A DNA stretch of 64,000 nucleotides, taken from positions 53,192 through 117,191 of the forward strand of contig NW_013546969.1 in the NCBI RefSeq assembly GCF_000711695.1, in the 5' to 3' direction. The stretch is from Tilletiaria anomala UBC 951. Its lineage: Eukaryota > Basidiomycota > Exobasidiomycetes > Georgefischeriales > Tilletiariaceae. Under the pieces are notes generated by a model. The model was not told the origin of the DNA. It searched no databases and worked only from the letters and a program-made list of their open reading frames with translations. Both the position numbers and the translations under genes were made by a program. Positions 57,355-64,000 of the stretch are shown here, in pieces. Positions within the stretch are counted from its first letter, which is position 1. The number at the start of each line of letters is the position of its first letter.

Positions 57355-58437
57355 ATGCAGGATGCATCTAAGCAGAGTGCTGAGCCCCAGAGGTGTAGCT
57401 TCTCGCGTCACTCAAGCGTCAGCAGCATGAGCAAGTCCAGCTCATCAGCCGCATCTTCTGGATTCGCGCGTCTGGCCCTGCTCGACGACCGAGATTCGCT
57501 TTATGGCGGTGCCTCTTCCAGCTGCGTCGCGTCCACGTCCTCCCTCGAGACTACTCCGCAAGACTCGCCTTTGCATTCACCTTCTTGCGCTTCGCCCGAC
57601 GCTCTGCATCCAAGAAGCGCGACACTCTCGTTCGCGGCTGAAGTTCTCGCAGCCGAGGCAAGAGCTCTGCAAGCTGCTACCATGCGCCTCAAGACCGACC
57701 CGGATACCGCTGCTGGCTTTGACGCAGCGATCAATGTTGCCATCCAGACCATCTCTGATGAAGGCAAGCTCATCTGGTGTGGTGTGGGCAAGTCCGGTGG
57801 GTTCCCTTGTGATGATCGAACATCGACAACAAAAACCCGACTCACTGACTTCTGATATGCATATGCTACATTCGCTTGTGATGCTTTCATAGGCCTCATT
57901 GCACGTAAGCTCTGTGCATCTGCCTTGTCGCTCGGTCTCTCCTCTGTTTTTTTGCACCCGACCGAAGCGCTGCATGGCGACCTGGGCATCGTGCATTCTA
58001 AGGACGTCGTCATCTTGCTGTCCTACTCTGGCTGCTCGTCTGAAATCACCGCATTGCTCCCTCACATTTTTGCGCGCGGGACGCCGGTTGTCGCGTTTTG
58101 CGGCAAGCCGTCGAGCCAGCTCGTGCAGCAGTCTCGGGCATGGGTCGACTGCCGCATGCCGCTTTTGCATCACAACCCAACAGCGGCAGCAATAGCGACC
58201 GGTGGCATCATTGCGAATTCGACGCACACGGATAAAATGGAAGGAGAAGCATGGGCAGAAGTCCCTGCGCCGAGCAGCACGACGACGCTCACACTGGCGC
58301 TAGGCGATGCCTTGATCTTCACGATAGCAAGGGAGCTGGGCAAGGGCAAGAGAGACTTTGCTCTGAATCATCCCAATGGTGCGCTCGGTCAGGCGATGCG
58401 GGATCAAGGATTGCTCACATGTGCTGCAGCTGGATGA
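57355..58437 (+). CDS. SIS-domain sugar-phosphate isomerase (KpsF/GutQ-like)
   Basis: Exons 57355-57796 and 57893-58437 give 328 residues. The first 95 residues are Ser-rich and disordered. The SIS fold follows: IQTISDEGKLIWCGVGKSGLIARKL (the intron splits Ser-Gly), HPTEALHGDLGIVHSKDVVILLSYSGCSSE, TPVVAFCGKPSS, LALGDALIFTIARELGKGKRDFALNHPNGALG. These match KdsD/KpsF/GutQ arabinose-5-phosphate isomerases, including HPTEA.HGDLG and the FA..HP.G.LG end. The two C-terminal CBS domains of the bacterial enzymes are absent. Fungi do not make Kdo, so the substrate is unclear. Stop-to-next-gene distance is large, so it is not an operon. Confidence 0.85.
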
Positions 58438-59182
58438 ACGCGTCGATCTTTCAGTCGAGCTGCAGGGGGGCAAGTCCTTTTCCTCAAGACGCACACCAAC
58501 CATAGAGTAATGACACGAGTCGGTCAGTCACCTCACGTCCCGCCAAACAATCACCACTACAGCAGGACACCTCATCTCGTTTTGTTTTGCTCGCACGATT
58601 GATCGAACAGTTTGGAATAGAATTCTTTGCTCTATAACCGGTCGCCGATTCGGTCATGGTCGCACTGGAGCCGAAACGAGCACAGAGCAGGACAGATCTG
58701 GGGGTTCTTGTCGGGACAATCTCCCATTGTGTATTCATTTTTCCTTCGAGCCTGTATGCACCCATAGAAGTGTGCATCGTGAAAAGAGCACGTTGAAGAT
58801 GATAGCGGCCCCGAATGCTGTGCGACTTCGAGACTGTAACTATCTTGCCTGTCTATGTGAACGTGCGATGTCAAGGGCAGTCACGACCGAACTCAGGATT
58901 GTGTCTGTGTGTTGGCTCGTGCACAATTCTTACTCGTTCGGCCGAGAGATGAGGGCTCTGCCTGCGGCACCCGTGTCTGCCGTGTCTGGCTGGGGGGGGT
59001 GAGGAGCATGAATTCGTTGCGCTGAGTCAACCTGGCAGATGTCCTCCGTTAGTTGCAGGCAGGAGTGTTGGCACGCGTACAGACTGCCCATCTTCTTACG
59101 GCATTCGCATCGGTACGCAAGCATGTCTGCGCATACATCTTCCAGCCTGTGTGCTATGAAGAGCTCGGGTTGCCCGAGATCA
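58438..59182. promoter_or_regulatory. intergenic, SIS gene to AMS1
   Basis: About 745 bp. Contains the SIS-gene 3' UTR and the alpha-mannosidase promoter. In-frame codons continue upstream of the mannosidase ATG to 59039 but show no conserved residues. No motif is claimed. Confidence 0.4.
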
Positions 59183-62100
59183 ATGAAAATGGCACCTTAT
59201 CCGGTGCTCGGCACAGACGACCCTCGTCCCGTGCGTGCTGTCCATATCCGCTCCATTCGCGAAAGGCGGCTAGGCGAGTTCATCGGCGGTCAATATGGTC
59301 AGTTCAATTTGGCCAGCTTGCTGTTCGAGGCCAGGACCGACAAGTTGGACGTCATCAAGCTCGCTCGATGGGACCCGCCGAGCGGGTCCAAACCGAGCTT
59401 CGACCAGGCCGTCCAGCAGGATTACAAGCCATGTAAGAAAGGCGAGCTTTTTGGCCCTAGCTGGTAAGAATCACCACTCTGGCTAGGTGTTTCGCTTATT
59501 TTCGCTCATGGCCCCTTCCTTCCGATCTCAGGACTAATCACTGGGTCAAGGTAGATATCAAGGTCCCTGAGGAGTGGCGCGAAAAGGAGTGGCTACAGCT
59601 CGAATTTGATCCAGGATGCGAGGTTCGTGGATACTGTGCGAGTCTGACGAGAACGCAGGTTCTGAATTATTCTTATTCCAGGCTATGATTTTCGATGTCG
59701 ACGGACTGCCGTTACAAGGCATCACCGGCGGCTACGAGGACAATCGTCGAGTCGACTTTCCTTTGTCGCCAGCCATGCGCCACGGTGTGCGATTCTACAT
59801 TGAAGTATCGGCGAACGCAATGTTTGGCTTGCCGTCAGTCTCCGAGGGTGGCGACCCAGATCCGAACAGGTACTTCCAACTGGCTTCGGCAGACGTCGTC
59901 GTCAAGCGTCCCGGGGCGTGGAAGCTGATGTGGGATTTCAATACGCTTCGCGGCTGCGTCGACGAGATGCCCCGCGACGGCATTTTGCAAAACAAGGCGC
60001 TGTGGGTGGCCAATGAGATCCAGAACACGTTCAGAAAGGCAGATCTCAGCAGCATAGACAGATGCAGGAAAATTGCGGAGGAGGTACTTGGCCAGCACTG
60101 GGAGCGCTCGGGACACCAGATCTTCAAAAAGGAGAATGCCGCAGAGCCGACGGTGATCGCGATAGGCCACTGCCACATTGACAGCTGCTGGCTTTGGCCG
60201 AGAAGCGTGACGCAGCAAAAGGTGGCGAGATCTTGGTCGACGCAGCTTGCCCTGATGGAACGCTACCCTGAGCATCGCTTCATCGCCAGCCAGGCAGCTC
60301 AGTTCAAGTGGATGGAAGAACTCTACCCTAAGCTTTTTGCCAAGATTCAGGATGCAGTCAAAGCGGGCACTTTCCAGCCGATTGGAGGTTCGTGGGTAGA
60401 GTGTGACGCTAATGTGAGCAAGTTTGCCATCCCGCAAGCGGTTTTCACGCTGACCGACCAAACTATTGATCCGCAACACAGCTCCCCAGCGGAGAGGCAT
60501 TTGTCCGCCAATTCTTGTACGGCCAACGCTATCTACTGACGCGATTCGGTCAGCGGTCAAACGTCTTTTGGCTGCCTGACTCTTTCGGCTACAATGCGCA
60601 AATTCCGCAGCTCGCAAGAAGCGCTGGTCTCGACTACTTCATGACACAAAAGCTCTCATGGTCCAACGTCAACACCTTCCCCCACAGCACCGTCATGTGG
60701 CAAGGCCTCGATGGCTCGCAGGTGATCACGCACTTCAGTCCCGTGGACAACTACGATTCGCAATGCGGCGTCAACGACATCACAAAGTGCATTCGGAACA
60801 ACAAAAACTTGGACGTCCAGCCGACAGGACTGTTGCTATACGGGTTTGGCGATGGAGGTGGAGGCGCAACAGAAGTTATGGTTCAGAATCTGAGACGTGC
60901 CCGGGCGGTCCATGAAAATGGCCATTTTGAAATGCCGAAAGTCACCATCGCCAAGTCCATGCCAGACTTCTTTGACAATGTTACGAAGATCACAGAGGGG
61001 GGCCGACGCTTGCCCGTCTGGTCTGGAGACCTCTATCTTGAGTTCCACCGCGGTGTCTTTACAAGCCACGGGTCTATCAAGCGCTGGAACCGGAAGTTGG
61101 AGATCCTCTTGCACAACGTCGAATGGACATGCACCTTGGCCAGTGTGCAGGATGCGTCCTTCAAGTATCAAAAGGACGAGCTCGACGCATTGTGGGAGAT
61201 GCTCCTCTTCAACCAGTTCCACGACATTCTTCCAGGCTCGAGCATTCACATGGTGTACGATGACGCCGAACACGACTATGCTGAGATCGAGCGCAGGGCT
61301 TACAGCTTGCTCAAGGCGGCACACGCCACGCTCTTCGCCCCGGCGCCTCTCGGCACGTTCGCGGCCTCCAATACTCTTGCGCTTCCCAGACGCGAGCTGG
61401 TAGTGGTACCCATTGGACACCCTTCGCAAGCTCCATTTGGCTTTGTCAACATGACTCCGGACCAATCCAAGGCAGTCTGCATTCTCGAAGATCCAACGGG
61501 CTGTGGACTTGCCGTTCATCGACCCTGCGCTCTTTCTGCACTACACGCTGCCGAAGCCTTCGAGAGTGAGTGCTTGTTTTGGTGGAGGAAGAGTGAGCAT
61601 GCGCTGACCCGTGCCGATACCCTTCTTTAGCCCGTGAACAGGGTCGATCCCATAGTATTTACGTCCTTTGCAATGCCTTCCTCGCCGTCCGCGTAGAGCA
61701 CGGTCGTATCACGTCCATCCATGACAACCTGTCTAAGCGCGAGCTTCTTGCCCGTGGTCGCACTGCAGGCTTGACGATCTACGAGGACTACCCTCCAAGC
61801 TTCGATGCCTGGGAAACAGAGATGTACTCGCTCGACACGGAGGAGGAGATCGCCTTCGACAGCATCCGCGTCGTCCAGAAGGGTCTACGGGATGCGGGTC
61901 TTGTGTTGGAAGCATCATTCGGCAAGAGCAAAGTGAAAATGGTGCTGAGTCTGGGTATGCTGCCCGCAACGGCCATCGCATCTGATGAGGACGCGCGTGC
62001 ACCTCTTGTGATTCAAACGGAGATTGACTGGCAGGTAAGTTCCCGGAGACATGATGTGTTGCATTTCCGAATCATCGCTCACGTCCATGCTGTGCAGGAG

Positions 62101-63046
62101 AAACATCGGTTCCTGCGTTTCAGTGTCCCAACCGCATTGCAAGCTGCTGAAGCGTCGTATGAGACGCAATTTGGACTTACAAAGAGGCCGACGCATCGCA
62201 ATACGTGGGCACCTAGTGCGGCGGGCTCTTTCGTTCGCTTGCAATGCTGACCATCTCTCTTCTTCACAATCAAGATCTTGGGACGCCGCGAAATTCGAGG
62301 CGTGCGGCCATCGTTTCGTCGACCTATCGGAGCCTGCCTATGGGTGCACTCTGGTGACCGACTGCAAGTACGGCTACTCCGTCGAGGGCGGGACGATGCG
62401 TGTATCTCTGCTCAAAGCGGGCACTTACCCTGATGCCCACCAAGACGAGGGCAAACATGTCGTAAACCTCGCCGTTTACCCGCACGTCCATGCCCTCGAG
62501 CAGAGCGACGCGATCTCGTACGCTCGCATCTTCAACAATCCCATGGATGCGATTATGCAGGCCGCGCCGTGCCCGCACGTGCCTTCCGTCAGCATGGTCT
62601 CCGCTTCAACCAACATCGTAATCGATACGTTGAAGCGAGGGGAGGCAGACTTTTCATACTCCTCCTTGAAAGCGAGTGGTCAAAAGTCGATCATTCTCAG
62701 GCTCTATCAGGTGATTCGAGCAGATTGCCTCCGCGTTCAAAAGGAATGCCTCACTTACATCCTTCGATTTCTCATGCTCCAGTCCGTGGGCACGCACGAG
62801 AAAGCGACCTTGCAAATGTAGGAGCTTCATCTTCTTGAAGTAGGTAGCAGGAGCTGACACTGGTGTTTTGCCCTTGACAGTGCCAACATTCCAATCAAAA
62901 GCATTACGACGACAAACATTCTGGAAGACGATGTCGAAGCTGCATGCTCCTTTGACACAGTTGAACCATTCGACAACCTTACCCACCGGATCCCGCTCGT
63001 CTTCCGACCCTTCGAGGTCAAGACGCTGCGAATGGTCTTGCACTGA
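59183..63046 (+). CDS. AMS1: GH38 alpha-mannosidase, Ams1-like
   Basis: Nine exons: 59183-59463, 59532-59622, 59682-60413, 60482-61565, 61631-62034, 62098-62204, 62275-62710, 62783-62817 and 62881-63046; 1111 residues. Ams1 is the vacuolar/cytosolic alpha-mannosidase that trims free oligosaccharides; yeast Ams1 reaches the vacuole by selective autophagy. Visible marks: YPVLGTDDPRPV start, FGPSWTNHWVKV, CEAMIFDVDG with GITGGY, the metal site IGHCHIDSCWLWP (about residue 285), the catalytic FWLPDSFGYNAQIPQ (about 402), NQFHDILPGSSI (about 613), IYEDYPPSFDAWETE, and PTHRNTSWDAAKFEACGHRFVDLSE. There is no signal peptide, as in Ams1. Two introns (62035-62097 and 62711-62782) are multiples of three. 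One donor is GTTCGT (59623). The alternative start is ATG 59189. Confidence 0.92.
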
Positions 63047-63666
63047 CCAACTACTTGGAGAAAGAGCTGCTGCTGCGTCTGCAACCGTGCCGCCATTCTT
63101 CCCTTAAGCCCGTAATGTACTTCCGGCTTTCTGATGTAAAATGATAAGAACAGCGAGTAATTAGAGCTCTGCTTGCGCATCTGTGATTCATGAGGAAAGG
63201 GTTGGATGCAAGCAGCGAGGAAGGATATGCGCGCTCCTTCGGCGGTCTCCCTTATTCTACCTCTTCATAACGTCCGCGTCAGACCCGCTTCTTCTTCTTT
63301 CCATAGCTACGCCAACTTCTTGCACTGCTCAACGCATCTCCGAGGGTCGCCATTATTCCCCATTCGTCAAGACTTGTCTTTATCGGGGGTCCTCTTGGAC
63401 CTTGTTTGGACGGCCTCGAGCGCTGCTGTGTGGCAACTTGTTAGTCGCCATTGGCTCATCGGCCATCCCATTAGGATGAGGAAGACGCTTAATAAGAAAG
63501 AACAGAAGGGCACATGCAGGTGGCGCAAGGGGCAAGCTGCTTGCACAGACGACTCCCAAAGCAAATTACCCGGGTAATTTATCAGACAAATACATTCCTT
63601 GAGGCTCTTAAATTGAATCTATTGGGCGGGTATTATACTAAAGGTATCTAGTTGCAACATCAAGGA
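63047..63666. other. intergenic before tRNA array
   Basis: About 620 bp after the alpha-mannosidase stop, holding its 3' UTR and the 5' flank of the tRNA array. The last 12 bp before the first tRNA (AACATCAAGGA) resemble the flank of the solitary tRNA copy. No gene was recognised. Confidence 0.4.
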
Positions 63667-63769
63667 GCTGTAATGGGTTAGTGGCATACTGTTTCGTTGC
63701 CATCTAAGCTTGTTCACTGAGCAATGTGAAGATCTCGAAACGACCTGGGTTCGATTCCCAGTTACAGCA
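63667..63769 (+). tRNA. tRNA-Gly(GCC) array copy 1, 32-nt intron
   Basis: Exons 63667-63702 and 63735-63769, intron 63703-63734 after position 37. Perfect 7-bp acceptor and 5-bp anticodon stems, loop TTGCCA|T, B box GGTTCGATTCC, discriminator A. The intron differs from the solitary copy at two positions. A 10-bp spacer without T-run follows. Confidence 0.92.
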
Positions 63770-63779
63770 TTCCTCCCCA

Positions 63780-63856
63780 GCTGTAATGGGTTAGTGGTAT
63801 ACTGTTTCGTTGCCATGGATTTCGAAACGACCTGGGTTCGATTCCCAGTTACAGCA
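63780..63856 (+). tRNA. tRNA-Gly(GCC) array copy 2, 6-nt intron
   Basis: The same mature tRNA body (63780-63815 plus 63822-63856), with one D-loop change relative to copy 1. The insert after position 37 is only 6 nt (63816-63821, TGGATT). All stems stay paired. Whether such a short intron can be spliced is uncertain, so this may be a pseudogene or a donor in gene conversion. Confidence 0.85.
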
Positions 63857-63866
63857 CACTCTTATC

Positions 63867-63969
63867 GCTGTAATGGGTTAGTGGCATACTGTTTCGTTGC
63901 CATCTAAGCTTGTTCATTGAACAATGTGAAGATCTCGAAACGACCTGGGTTCGATTCCCAGTTACAGCA
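63867..63969 (+). tRNA. tRNA-Gly(GCC) array copy 3, 32-nt intron
   Basis: Exons 63867-63902 and 63935-63969, intron 63903-63934. The body is identical to copy 1. The intron has C-to-T and G-to-A changes; the latter converts a T-G pair of the small intron stem (TTGTT/AACAA) to T-A, and the former is in the loop. Another 10-bp spacer follows. Confidence 0.92.
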
Positions 63970-63979
63970 TTCGTTGCCC

Positions 63980-64000
63980 GCTGTAATGGGTTAGTGGCAT
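63980..64000 (+). tRNA. tRNA-Gly(GCC) array copy 4, cut by window end
   Basis: The first 21 nt (GCTGTAATGGGTTAGTGGCA and one more base) match the 5' end of copies 1 and 3. The array therefore continues beyond the window. Confidence 0.8.

Noticed and set aside
63619-63907. Short protein frames across the tRNA array
   Set aside because: They are translations of the repeated tRNA sequence itself.

Overview
This 64 kb window is nuclear DNA from a fungus, most likely a basidiomycete and plausibly a smut relative (Ustilaginomycotina). The evidence is the gene set (class I/II-type chitin synthase, She9/Mdm33, fungal mitoribosomal proteins uL6m and Mrp51, Dop1, Trs130, vacuolar-type alpha-mannosidase), frequent short introns (about 56-142 bp, GTRNGT...YAG), moderately high GC with long antisense shadow frames, and small intergenic gaps. 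The lineage is an inference from gene style, not a database match.

Layout, left to right. 1-2792 (+): 3' part of a PH-domain/coiled-coil protein. 3487-4543 (+): predicted multi-pass membrane protein. 4577-9681 (-): TRS130 (TRAPP II). 10464-14387 (+): NOP4/RBM28-like ribosome-biogenesis factor. 14388-16227: gap with one unexplained 186-codon open frame. 16228-18733 (-): eIF2B gamma (GCD1). 18734-20779: gap with a truncated Ty1/copia gag. 20780-23047 (-): PTR2-type peptide transporter. 25549-28831 (-): chitin synthase. 29917-30898 (-): TENA/THI-4 protein. 31557-32525 (+): NmrA-like NAD(P)-binding protein. 33069-34052 (-): secreted expansin-like (DPBB) protein. 34752-35485 (+): elongin C. 35960-36897 (+): mitoribosomal uL6. 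37020-39139 (-): SET-domain methyltransferase. 39641-45648 (+): DOP1. 45656-46720 (-): SHE9/MDM33. 46983-47085 (-): intron-containing tRNA-Gly(GCC). 47086-49753: gene-poor. 49754-51646 (+): RCC1 (Ran GEF). 51825-52785 (+): atypical SDR. 53657-55285 (+): MRP51. 57355-58437 (+): SIS-domain sugar isomerase. 59183-63046 (+): GH38 alpha-mannosidase (AMS1). 63667-64000 (+): start of a tandem tRNA-Gly(GCC) array running off the right edge.

Most genes are unrelated housekeeping genes and do not form a pathway cluster. Weak themes are Golgi/endosome traffic (TRS130, DOP1), mitochondria (uL6m, SHE9, MRP51), ribosome and translation factors (NOP4, GCD1) and cell wall (chitin synthase, expansin-like protein). 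Several gene pairs converge with tiny gaps (33, 122 and 7 bp).

The most unusual structure is the tRNA-Gly(GCC) family. At the right end, copies of an intron-containing tRNA gene are repeated head-to-tail with exactly 10-bp spacers and no T-run terminators between copies. One copy has its 32-nt intron reduced to 6 nt. A solitary inverted copy 16.6 kb away keeps its own terminator. Exon-intron structures were assigned by eye, using splice-site consensus, reading-frame continuity and family conservation; every complete spliced CDS listed sums to a multiple of three.
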